From Methanocorpusculum sp. (lineage in GTDB: Archaea; Halobacteriota; Methanomicrobia; Methanomicrobiales; Methanocorpusculaceae): a stretch of 14,671 nt of DNA. The notes under the pieces were generated by a model. That model did not search any database and was not told the DNA's origin. It worked only from the letters and a program-made list of their open reading frames with translations. Position 1 is the stretch's first letter. Each line of letters starts with the position of its first letter. The stretch is taken from the NCBI GenBank assembly GCA_017622255.1, contig JAGARL010000319.1, positions 1-14,671 on the forward strand. Reading direction: 5' to 3'. Both the position numbers and the translations under genes were made by a program. Below are positions 8,360 to 14,671 of the stretch, piece after piece.

Positions 8360-9304
8360 TTATTCACCCAACTTAGAAATCAGTTTCGAGATGAGTACGT
8401 TACATCCGATCATGATAAGGAAGAGAATGAAGGAAATCGCGGAAGCATAACCAACTTCCCAGCGGTTGTTCTGATATTCTTCCAGATGGTGAGTCAGAGT
8501 GTATGCAACGTAGTCAACGGACGGGTTGCCGGCGAGGGCAGTTACGATACCACCGAAACCGAAGGAACCGGTGATGGAAAGGATCGCACCGAACATCAGC
8601 TGCGGCTTCATGGAAGGAAGGGTGATATACCAGAGTTCCTGCCATCTGTTCTTTACGCCGTCGATCGCACCGGCTTCGAAGAGGGACTTGTTGATCCCCT
8701 GAAGACCTGCGATGAAGGAAAGGAACGAAGTACCGAGGGAGGTCCAAAGCGCAACCATGATGATAAGGGGCATAACGTAATCGGCATTCTGGAACCAGAG
8801 GATCGGAGTGTCGATGATACCCATATCAAGAAGGATACCGTTTACCCAACCGTATGCGTCACCGGAGAAGAGAGTACCCCAGATAAGGTATACGTTACCG
8901 GCGATGGACGGAGCGTAGAAGATAAGGGTTACGATTGCACGGACTCTCGGAGGAAGCTCGTTGATGAACCATGCTACGATGTAGGAAATGAGGTAGGAAG
9001 CCGGACCGGTTACTGCTGCGAAGATGAAGGTATTCTTCAGAGCGGTAATGAAGAGGTCGTCGTCCAGGAACAGCGTGATGTAGTTATCCATGAAGATGAA
9101 CTTCGGCCATTCAAGCATATTGAACGACGTAAAGCTCAGCACGAGAGACAGAGCAACGGGGATGATCGTGAAGATGAAGAACAGGATCATGAACGGTGCG
9201 ATCATGAAATATGCCGTCTTATTTCTCTTCACAAGGAACCATGTCCACTCCGCCTTTGTCATCTCTTTGCGAGTCTTGGCTTGCTTTTCAGTATTTTTAG
9301 ACAT
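8360..9304 (-). CDS. Sugar ABC transporter permease, MalF type (pair 1)
   Basis: CUT1-type permease subunit, 314 aa. A charged cytoplasmic N-terminus (about 1-30) precedes the first membrane segment at about 32-55. The external loop contains IWGTLFSGDAYGWVNGIL (about 141-158), the usual MalF-type pattern. The EAA loop at about 204-233 reads INKSLFEAGAIDGVKNRWQE and then ITLPSMKP, the ATPase contact site. The ATG at 9304 has an AAAGGAGAG site about 5 nt upstream. The gene follows the binding-protein gene after 45 nt, the largest gap in the operon, and ends one nucleotide before the partner MalG-type start. It is the expected docking partner for the upstream binding protein. Substrate is not deducible. 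Confidence 0.95.
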   Translation of the reverse strand: MSKNTEKQAKTRKEMTKAEWTWFLVKRNKTAYFMIAPFMILFFIFTIIPVALSLVLSFTSFNMLEWPKFIFMDNYITLFLDDDLFITALKNTFIFAAVTGPASYLISYIVAWFINELPPRVRAIVTLIFYAPSIAGNVYLIWGTLFSGDAYGWVNGILLDMGIIDTPILWFQNADYVMPLIIMVALWTSLGTSFLSFIAGLQGINKSLFEAGAIDGVKNRWQELWYITLPSMKPQLMFGAILSITGSFGFGGIVTALAGNPSVDYVAYTLTHHLEEYQNNRWEVGYASAISFILFLIMIGCNVLISKLISKLGE

Positions 9305-9349
9305 GTGCTCTCTCCTTTGTTAGATTTTCTTAATAGATGAATCTGGAAA

Positions 9350-12300
9350 TCAGTTGAGATACGATTCAAGAGCGTTTGCAGCGTCGGTGAGGTAGCCTGC
9401 GATTTCAGCCATAACGGCATCGGAGGTATTCAGACCGGAAGCAGCGTTTCTGATTTCTTCGATGTTTTCGCTTGCGATTGCTGCGGTAACTGCTGCAACG
9501 GGAGCAGAAGACTTGGCAGCATCGTCAAGTTCATCGATTGCGGCAGCAGCCTGACCGAGACGCTTGGAGGCGAGGGTCTCACCGATTTCAAGAGTTTCGA
9601 GTTCAAATTCGATTCTCTTTCTCGTGATTTCCTTATTGATCGTGTTGATGTAGGAAAGGAGCGATTCAACCGGGTCTGCGTTGTTGTTGTATGCATCGAG
9701 GAATGCGAAGTTGGTGTAACGAGCAAGGATGTAGGAGCCCGGGTAAGCAACGACGGCTTCGGTGTGATCCATCTGCTTCATGAGCTGACCATACTCGTGA
9801 GAGGTCCACGGAAGTTCTTCGAGAGCTTCCATGTTTGCGGTTGCGTTCTTCGCAGCCGGACCAAGGAGTGCAACGAGTTCGTTGGAGTAGTCAACCTGGA
9901 ACTTGGAGTCGGTGTACCAGTCCATGAACTTCCATGCAGCTGCAACGTCTTCGGTACCTGCCATCATAACGAGAGCGGTAACGGAGGACATGGAGGTGTT
10001 GTCAACAGTACCATCGTCCTTGAGGAAGCCCGGGATCGGACCGAAGTCCCAAAGACCCGCGATTTCGGTTGCGAAGATGATGATGTTGTTGTAGGAAGTG
10101 TAAGGCTGGATGCAGATCGGCATTTCACCGGTTCTGAAACGGTTTGCGAAGTCGTAGGTTACGGGGAGAGAATACTGAGTGAACATGTTACACATGGTTT
10201 CGAAGGATTCGAGGGAGAGGTTGGAGTCGAGGTTGATTCTCATACCATCGTCTGCCCAGAGTTCTTCGCCCATCTGGTACATATACATCTGGTAGTCCTG
10301 AGACATACCGATTTCCATGTTGTTGAACTGGAGAACCGGGATCATTGCAAGGAGGTCATCCCAGGTTTCCGGGATTTCCATACCGAGTTCGGCAATGATG
10401 TCGGTACGGTAGAACATCATGTTCCAGGTCTGCGTGTCGGGAAGCGCGTAGGTCTTGCCGTACAGCGTGATCGGAATCATAGCAGCTTCGGTGAAGCGGG
10501 AGGTTACATCGTCGAAGGTGGAGAGTGCTTCGCGCATCTTCGCGTTGTAAGCCTTGGTTTCTTCGTCGTCGCCTTCCTGATCGGCGTAAGCTTCAGGGTT
10601 CAGCGCAAGAACTGCGGAACGGATCGCGTACTGGATCGGGTCAGCACCGGTACCGGGAAGTGCAACTTCCGGACCAACGCCTGCGAGAACGGACGGGAGA
10701 AGAGTACCGCCGGCAACGAGCTTAAGGTTTGCGTTGATGCCGGTCGTGGGCATAAAGTCGTTGTCCATGAGGTTACGGATGATCTGAGCCTGGTCACGAC
10801 CACCGGTATACCATACTTCGATGGAGCTTGCATTTGCGTCTACTTCGCCGGAACCGCCGAGGGAGTTATAGTCGGTGAAGAAGGAAGCGATGAAGCTCTT
10901 GATTTCAAACCACAGTGCGCTGAAGAAGTTGGCGTTTGCCTTCGGCTTTTCAGCGGAAGCGGGCTGGATGTTGATATAGTCGATTTCGATCGGCTGCTTC
11001 TTAACGTCGTTGATCCATTCACCGAGCGTACCAACCTGAGACTTGAGTTCGGTCAGGTTCGGAGCGATTTCGTCTTCATCGGTACCCATCTTGAGAAGGA
11101 GACGGGAGATGGTATCAAGCGTTGCGGAGCTCTGGGACTTGATGTTTGCCATACCTTCGACATAACCGATAACTTCTTCGAGGGCGAGGTGCTGGAGAAC
11201 GAGGTCTTCAACAACGTCCGGAAGAACACGGCCGAAACCGTAGTCACGGTAAGAGTCGGGGCTGGAACCGGTGAGCTTGAGGATTTCAAGGTAGTCGTCG
11301 TTGACGGAGGTCATGATTTCAGAAACCTGACGTACAACGTCACCCATTTCACCGAGGGTAACTTCAAGTCTTACGGTATGAACGCCGGGTTCAAAGTAGA
11401 ACTGGAAGGTATCCGCGCCGTTGTTGAGGGCTTCGACCTGCCATTCGGTATCGTAGTTGAACTTGGCGTAGTTTGCTTCTTCAAACGGAATTTCCCCGTC
11501 GATGTAGATCTTTCTGGAGGTGTACATACCGGGAAGTTCGTTCTGTCTGTAACGGAGTACGATTTCGTAGAGGCCTGCGGAAGCTACTTCAAATTCGTAT
11601 TCCACCCACTGACCGGGCGTGGTCCACTTTTCACTACCGATCGTGTTGAGCATGATCTTGGATGCATCCTGCGGTTCTGTGATAGGAGATTTACGGTCAT
11701 AAATCGGATATACAGTGTAGTCGGATGTAGCCGAGGGGAGTTCTGCGTGGATGTGGATCGGTTCAGCAGCAGCTTCAGACTTGCCGCTCACATATTCTTC
11801 GTAGGAGATGTTGTCTTCGTACGGATAAATACGGATTTCGCTGATTACCACGTCTTCACGGACTGCTTCGAGAGACAGGGTGTTCACGCCCTTTTCGAAG
11901 TAGAACTCGAAGGGATTTGCGTAATAGGTGTTGGAGTCGATGAACTCGTAGGTACCCCACTGGTGGTCAACATACGAGGTAGGACGGAGTTCGTTGCCGT
12001 TGAAGTCCTTTTCGAAACGGCCGTCAATGTAGTTGTTCCGCCAGGTCTTCTTCATGAGAAGGTATCTTGCTTCGGAACACGGAACCGTACCGTTGATGTA
12101 AAGGGTACGTTCGATCGAGGTGGTCTTGTCGGTAACGGAGCAGAAGTCAACTGCTACCGCATACATACCTGCCTTGGGAACGTTGAATTCCCAGGTTACC
12201 TTACCTGCGTCGGGGATCTGGAGGGCCTTACCGCTTTTGCCCTGATAGTCGGATACGACCTTAACGTCCGCGTCGGTTTCGTCAGCCTTGTAATCGACAG

Positions 12301-12520
12301 CAGAAATCTTAACCGTATCGGTTCCTCTCGCCACATCTGCGTATTTTTCTTTATACTCAGCGTAGGAGATGAATTTGAAGGATTCGCTGATTTCCTGAAG
12401 TGCCGACTTCTCAGTCTTTTCGGTCGTATCAGCCGCCGATATCAGCGACGGAAACACACCGGAACACATAAGAAGCGACAGACCGAGGCACGTCAGCTTT
12501 TTGCATGTGGTTTTTCTCAT
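9350..12520 (-). CDS. Giant extracellular solute-binding protein with tandem beta domains
   Basis: First gene of the operon, 1056 aa, more than twice the usual 400-450 aa of a sugar-binding protein. Residues 1-29 form a signal peptide with probable cleavage at ISA/AD. C19 lacks a proper lipobox (LLMC), so it is probably not a lipoprotein. Two homologous beta domains follow, at about 47-235 and 237-396. Both have an ISYxEY start, an aromatic beta strand (VTWEFNVPKAGMY and VEYEFEVASAGLY), an IDG/ING turn and an FEFYFEKGV / FQFYFEPGV hairpin, consistent with carbohydrate-binding modules. A helical region (about 415-510) and an aromatic helix (531-550) lead into a type-1 binding fold (about 565-960), with TWNMMFYRTDIIAELGMEIP, ETWDDLLAMIP and AAWKFMDWYTDSKFQ. 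The tail (960-1056) is helical. ATG at 12520, AGGAGG 8 nt upstream. Function: capture of a sugar or oligosaccharide for the permeases. Confidence 0.95.
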   Translation of the reverse strand: MRKTTCKKLTCLGLSLLMCSGVFPSLISAADTTEKTEKSALQEISESFKFISYAEYKEKYADVARGTDTVKISAVDYKADETDADVKVVSDYQGKSGKALQIPDAGKVTWEFNVPKAGMYAVAVDFCSVTDKTTSIERTLYINGTVPCSEARYLLMKKTWRNNYIDGRFEKDFNGNELRPTSYVDHQWGTYEFIDSNTYYANPFEFYFEKGVNTLSLEAVREDVVISEIRIYPYEDNISYEEYVSGKSEAAAEPIHIHAELPSATSDYTVYPIYDRKSPITEPQDASKIMLNTIGSEKWTTPGQWVEYEFEVASAGLYEIVLRYRQNELPGMYTSRKIYIDGEIPFEEANYAKFNYDTEWQVEALNNGADTFQFYFEPGVHTVRLEVTLGEMGDVVRQVSEIMTSVNDDYLEILKLTGSSPDSYRDYGFGRVLPDVVEDLVLQHLALEEVIGYVEGMANIKSQSSATLDTISRLLLKMGTDEDEIAPNLTELKSQVGTLGEWINDVKKQPIEIDYINIQPASAEKPKANANFFSALWFEIKSFIASFFTDYNSLGGSGEVDANASSIEVWYTGGRDQAQIIRNLMDNDFMPTTGINANLKLVAGGTLLPSVLAGVGPEVALPGTGADPIQYAIRSAVLALNPEAYADQEGDDEETKAYNAKMREALSTFDDVTSRFTEAAMIPITLYGKTYALPDTQTWNMMFYRTDIIAELGMEIPETWDDLLAMIPVLQFNNMEIGMSQDYQMYMYQMGEELWADDGMRINLDSNLSLESFETMCNMFTQYSLPVTYDFANRFRTGEMPICIQPYTSYNNIIIFATEIAGLWDFGPIPGFLKDDGTVDNTSMSSVTALVMMAGTEDVAAAWKFMDWYTDSKFQVDYSNELVALLGPAAKNATANMEALEELPWTSHEYGQLMKQMDHTEAVVAYPGSYILARYTNFAFLDAYNNNADPVESLLSYINTINKEITRKRIEFELETLEIGETLASKRLGQAAAAIDELDDAAKSSAPVAAVTAAIASENIEEIRNAASGLNTSDAVMAEIAGYLTDAANALESYLN

Positions 12521-12640
12521 ATAACCTTCCTCCTGCTAATTTTTGAGCCGGACCGACCGCTGACCGACGGCGGCAGGGCTCCACCCGATTCGGGGAATCT
12601 TATGTTCTCCCGACCCCAAGCAAACGCAGAATAAGGTTGT

Positions 12641-12682
12641 TTTTGCCGTAAAAGCCCTCCGTGAAAGCCTTTTACGGCAAAA
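12641..12682. repeat. 14-bp perfect inverted repeat in the leader
   Basis: TTTTGCCGTAAAAG at 12641-12654 and CTTTTACGGCAAAA at 12669-12682 are exact reverse complements around a 14-nt loop. In the minus-strand transcript this is a stable stem, about 120 nt before the start codon. It is not followed by a U tract in either direction, so it is not a simple terminator. It may be an mRNA stabilising structure, a protein-binding dyad or a remnant of a small mobile element. Confidence 0.75.
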
Positions 12683-12764
12683 CCCCGATGAAACCGCGCT
12701 AACTATAGACGCACAGTCACATTGGATTGCGAAGTGCGTCATCGAGTCAAAAAAACATATATAC

Positions 12765-12801
12765 GGAGACCGCGGAGGTGTTTTCCTCCGCAAAAATCTC
12801 C
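12765..12801 (-). promoter_or_regulatory. Leader hairpin near the transcript 5' end
   Basis: A 7-bp stem GCGGAGG (12772-12778) pairs with CCTCCGC (12785-12791) around a 6-nt loop. An outer 5-bp stem GGAGA/TCTCC (12765-12769 with 12797-12801) extends it across an internal loop. In the transcript a run of seven U follows at 12755-12749, about 10 nt after the stem. That spacing is too long for a standard intrinsic terminator but allows a weak attenuator. Role uncertain. Confidence 0.4.
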
Positions 12802-12839
12802 CGGGAAGCGTAAAATATACACGAATCCCGATATTTATA

Positions 12840-12855
12840 TGACATTATAATATCA
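12840..12855. promoter_or_regulatory. Candidate operator palindrome over the -10 element
   Basis: The 16-base sequence TGACATTATAATATCA is a dyad with 7 of 8 base pairs matching (TGACATTA against TGATATTA). It covers the -10 hexamer at 12847-12852 and the predicted start point, where a repressor would block initiation. Its AT-rich centre is partly self-complementary by composition, so chance is possible. No regulator gene is present in the window. Confidence 0.4.
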
Positions 12856-12875
12856 TAAGCGCACAAAAATGTCAA
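12847..12875 (-). promoter_or_regulatory. Sigma-A type promoter of the operon
   Basis: On the minus strand a perfect -35 TTGACA (12875-12870) is followed by a 17-bp spacer and TATTAT (12852-12847), a 5 of 6 match to TATAAT. The spacer ends in TGA, giving an extended -10 TGn motif. The predicted start is near 12840. This is the best promoter in the 841-base gap and lies upstream of the binding-protein gene in the right orientation. It should be strong, in line with the AGGAGG site and the biased codon use of the operon. Confidence 0.75.
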
Positions 12876-12899
12876 GCACGACGATAGAGCGCGCGGGAA

Positions 12900-13260
12900 T
12901 AATTGTCCGTTCAAAAAAGTCAACTTTCCCAACGCTTCCTGTGGAAAAACTTTGGATTTCCCTGTGGAAACCTGCTCCTCCTGTTTTTAACACTTTCTCA
13001 CGTTCCTATAAGTAAATATAATTTACCATAATAGAATATATTTTATAATATACCCGCCATTTGATGTTTATTTTCAGCAATCTCAGTGACATTATTGTGA
13101 ATAAACTGTGATTAAGTAATTATTATTTACCGTTACATCTGTAATGGGGATAAGAGCTGAGTGAACTCCCTGTGACAAGCAGCTCGCTGTTTATGTTGAA
13201 ATATAACAAAAATCAAACTTGTTTTTCTACACATAAGCACAATGCACAAATTTTCAGAAA
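12900..13260. other. AT-rich intergenic stretch with DnaA-box-like nonamers
   Basis: No gene is seen here. The core at 13010-13056 is nearly all A and T and includes the dyad GTAAAT-ATA-ATTTAC (13012-13026). TGTGGAAAA (12940-12948) and TGTGAATAA (13096-13104) both fit the reverse complement of the relaxed DnaA-box consensus TTWTNCACA. TGTGGAAAC (12963-12971; sharing CCTGTGGAAA with the first copy 23 bp away) and TGTGATTAA (13107-13115) each miss by one. A 6-bp inverted repeat GAGCTG/CAGCTC lies at 13154-13185. This could be an upstream regulatory zone, a DnaA-binding locus or simple AT-rich spacer. Confidence 0.35.
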
Positions 13261-13278
13261 ATTAGGATTTTACACTCC

Positions 13279-13297
13279 AAAAACGGGAATTTCCCGT
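13279..13297 (-). terminator. Probable terminator of the cysteine desulfurase gene
   Basis: A dyad ACGGGAA-T-TTCCCGT (13283-13297; realistically a 5-bp stem with 5-nt loop) is followed on the minus strand by TTTT (13282-13279). It lies about 65 nt after the stop codon. It is nested in an 8-bp inverted repeat GATTTTAC (13266-13273) / GTAAAATC (13296-13303), so two alternative folds compete. The stem is short, so efficiency is uncertain. Confidence 0.45.
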
Positions 13298-13361
13298 AAA
13301 ATCCGCCCAAAACCGATATAAACTACCGTTTTTATAGGCAGAATAGCCCATTGGAAGCCGC

Positions 13362-14480
13362 TCATCCCCGTGCCAGCATAACACAGTCGCGCAGGGTCTC
13401 TGTGATCCGTTCCGCCTCCTCGTCCGTCGTGTAACGGCCGATGGAAATACGGACAGACGACGTCCGGTATTCCTCCGGAACACGCATCGCTGTCAGGACA
13501 TGGGAGGGCGTATCGTCTCCGGCATGACACGCCGAACCGGTGGACAGCGAAACGCCGCGCAGGTCGCACAGCAGCATCAGGTTTTCCCCGTAGGTTCCTT
13601 CAAAGGCGATGTTGAGAATACCGGGCATCGTCCTTCCCTGCCCGATCCGCCGGCTTCCCGGAATCGTCAGCAGCTCGTCCGCCATCCGGTCACGCAGACA
13701 GCGGATCCGCCGGTCATCGTCGTCCCGGCGTTCCAGAGCTTCCGCGCAGGCTTCCCCGAACGCGGCAATGAGCGGCACCGGCAGCGTCCCGCTCCGCAGA
13801 CCATGTTCCTGACCGCCGCCGTAATGGAACGGAGGAACCCGTCCGGCAGTCCGTCTGTTCACATAAAGCGCGCCGATCCCCTTGGGAGCATGGAATTTGT
13901 GTCCTGACACCGACAGAAGATCACAGTCCAGCGTCCGCACGTCCGGCATAACATGACCGGTACCCTGTACGGCATCACAGTGGAACAGCGCACCGGCGGC
14001 ATGAGCAGCGTCGGCAGCTTCCCGTACCGGCTGAATCACGCCGGTTTCGTTGTTGGCATACATCAAAGAGACCATTGCGATCTCCGGCGCACCCCGAAGA
14101 ATGTGCGCGATCTCCTCTGCGGAAACGCATCCGCCGGAATCCGGTTCCGCGAAATACACGCGGGATGCCATTGCACGCGCGGCGTTCAGCACGGCAGGAT
14201 GTTCGATGGCGGAGGTAAGCACCGGCATCCCTGCGGCACAGCGGAGGGCATGGTTGTCCGCCTCGGTTCCGCCGGAGGTAAAGACGATTTCATCGGGATC
14301 GCAGCCGAGAAGGGCGGCGGTCTGTTCCCGTGCGCGGGAAACGACATCGGCGGCATCCCTGCCGAAGGAATGCGCGGACGAGGGATTGCCGAAGACCTCG
14401 CGGGAGGTTCGGCAGAGGGTATCGAACACCCGCTCGGAGAGTGGGGTTGTCGCCGCGTAATCGGCGTAGGTTTTCAACAA
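13362..14480 (-). CDS. Cysteine desulfurase, NifS/IscS family
   Basis: PLP-dependent cytosolic enzyme that takes sulfur from L-cysteine as a persulfide for Fe-S cluster, thiamine or tRNA thiolation pathways, 372 aa. Key motifs are visible: TSGGTEADN (68-76), the His stacking on PLP in AIEHPAV (H94), NNETG (143-147), HCDAVQ (D169, Q172), the PLP lysine in SGHK (K195), RSGT (229-232) and the catalytic cysteine in STGSACHAG (C318). The length is slightly below the usual 380-400 aa but no motif is missing. The start is TTG: two TTG codons stand in tandem (14480 and 14477) behind an AAAGGAAG site. The second gives the better spacing and would yield 371 aa. No iscU, thiI or mnmA lies next to it in the window, so the partner is not deducible. 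Codon use is more GC-rich than in the operon downstream. Confidence 0.95.
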   Translation of the reverse strand: MLKTYADYAATTPLSERVFDTLCRTSREVFGNPSSAHSFGRDAADVVSRAREQTAALLGCDPDEIVFTSGGTEADNHALRCAAGMPVLTSAIEHPAVLNAARAMASRVYFAEPDSGGCVSAEEIAHILRGAPEIAMVSLMYANNETGVIQPVREAADAAHAAGALFHCDAVQGTGHVMPDVRTLDCDLLSVSGHKFHAPKGIGALYVNRRTAGRVPPFHYGGGQEHGLRSGTLPVPLIAAFGEACAEALERRDDDDRRIRCLRDRMADELLTIPGSRRIGQGRTMPGILNIAFEGTYGENLMLLCDLRGVSLSTGSACHAGDDTPSHVLTAMRVPEEYRTSSVRISIGRYTTDEEAERITETLRDCVMLARG

Positions 14481-14549
14481 AACACTTCCTTTTTATTATA
14501 ATATAGTATTTTACAATAAAATGACGGAAAGTGCAAGGCGGAAAGGAAG

Positions 14550-14574
14550 AAAAATGACCGTTCCGGTCATTTTT
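14550..14574. terminator. Bidirectional terminator-like hairpin
   Basis: AAAAATGACCG (14550-14560) and CGGTCATTTTT (14564-14574) form an 11-bp perfect stem with a 3-nt loop and T runs on both strands. It sits between the right edge and the cysteine desulfurase, about 70 bp before that gene. It would stop transcripts from an upstream minus-strand gene, or from the opposite direction. Confidence 0.65.
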
Positions 14575-14583
14575 CAATTTTAT

Positions 14584-14633
14584 GTCCCTGCGCGGGACGG
14601 CGCATAAAGGGGCTCAATCGCCGCCCCTTTATG
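14584..14633. repeat. Dyad-rich intergenic element
   Basis: Two dyads stand in a row: GTCCC-TGCGC-GGGAC (14584-14598) and CATAAAGGGGC (14603-14613) with GCCCCTTTATG (14623-14633), perfect over 11 bp with a 9-nt loop. A competing CGGCG/CGCCG pair (14598-14602 with 14619-14623) gives an alternative fold. No T tract follows on the plus strand. It resembles a palindromic intergenic repeat, but copy number cannot be judged from one window. Bases 14634-14671 hold nothing recognisable. Minus-strand frames here stay open to stops near 14630 and 14580, so the 3' end of an upstream gene cannot be excluded. Confidence 0.5.
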
Positions 14634-14671
14634 AATTCCCGGCTTGACGTTCGGGGGACTCGCCCTTGAGG

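Larger units (their letters stand above)
12521..12839 (-). promoter_or_regulatory. Long 5' leader of the operon, about 320 nt
   Basis: This is the transcribed but non-coding stretch between the predicted transcription start near 12840 and the ATG at 12520. It contains a hairpin (12765-12801), a 14-bp inverted repeat (12641-12682), an 11-base near-direct repeat of GACCGACSGC type (12550-12575) and the AGGAGG ribosome site (12529-12534). No known riboswitch or T-box consensus is recognised. Small open frames here (for example the TTG-started frame from 12793) lack ribosome sites and are not credible genes. The length and the structured segments suggest post-initiation control, but that is inference. 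Confidence 0.5.

Noticed and set aside
9764..12634. 956-codon plus-strand open frame antisense to the solute-binding protein gene
   Set aside because: The minus strand carries a signal peptide, internal domain repeats and a binding fold. The plus frame is explained by avoidance of TTA, CTA and TCA codons in a biased gene.
12689..12702. Possible catabolite-responsive element (TGAAACCGCGCTAA)
   Set aside because: It has at least two mismatches to the cre consensus, and it lies about 140 nt inside the transcript, so the evidence is too weak to report as a feature.
12536..12793. 85-codon minus-strand frame in the leader, and the 61-codon frame at 12747-12932
   Set aside because: Neither has a ribosome site. 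The second spans the promoter, and the first starts at TTG inside a hairpin. The peptides look random and Cys/Arg-rich.
12900..13260. Replication origin
   Set aside because: DnaA-like nonamers and an AT-rich tract are present, but dnaA, dnaN and other origin neighbours are absent and gene orientation does not diverge. Kept only as a low-interest finding.
14481..14530. Promoter for the cysteine desulfurase (TATAAT at 14495-14500)
   Set aside because: A start point from that hexamer would fall within the ribosome site, and no -35 stands at the proper spacing. Other AT-rich hexamers are no better, so no promoter is called.
1..14671. CRISPR arrays, tRNA or rRNA genes, insertion sequences, phage or restriction-defence genes
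   Set aside because: No regularly spaced repeats, cloverleaf, rRNA segment, transposase or integrase motif was seen on either strand.

Overview
The window looks like chromosomal DNA from a Gram-positive member of the Clostridia (Bacillota), plausibly an uncultured gut or rumen anaerobe. The reasons are strong AGGAGG-type ribosome binding sites, close operon packing, a consensus sigma-A promoter, and carbohydrate ABC transporter families typical of Paenibacillus and Clostridia. Genus cannot be read from the sequence. All real genes lie on the minus strand, so transcription runs from high to low coordinates.

Layout in order of transcription: (1) 14671-14481, a short right edge with a dyad-rich intergenic element and a bidirectional terminator-like hairpin. 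(2) 14480-13362, a stand-alone NifS/IscS-type cysteine desulfurase with a probable terminator after it. (3) 13361-12521, an 841-base non-coding stretch. It holds an AT-rich tract with DnaA-box-like nonamers, a strong minus-strand promoter (12875-12847) overlapped by a palindrome, and a roughly 320-nt leader with a 14-bp perfect inverted repeat. (4) 12520-231, a seven-gene operon of about 12.3 kb. (5) 212-163, a classic rho-independent terminator, then a second long hairpin (161-131) and a short gene-free edge.

The operon order is: giant solute-binding protein with two tandem beta (carbohydrate-binding-like) domains; MalF-type and MalG-type permeases (pair 1); signal-peptide/NHL-propeller/TPR/Yip1 membrane protein; large secreted DUF5696-type protein with a barrel-like core; second MalF-type and MalG-type permeases (pair 2). 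Gaps between genes are 1 to 45 nt. There is one binding protein but four permease subunits and no ATPase, so an ATPase encoded elsewhere (MsmX-like) is inferred.

The working interpretation is an envelope system for capture, possible processing, and import of a glycan or oligosaccharide. The binding protein feeds pair 1. The DUF5696 and NHL-Yip1 proteins are extracytoplasmic or membrane partners, possibly tied to pair 2, whose permeases have longer extracytoplasmic loops. The substrate is unknown. This co-operonic dual-transporter plus NHL-Yip1 plus DUF5696 module is the best candidate for an undescribed system here.
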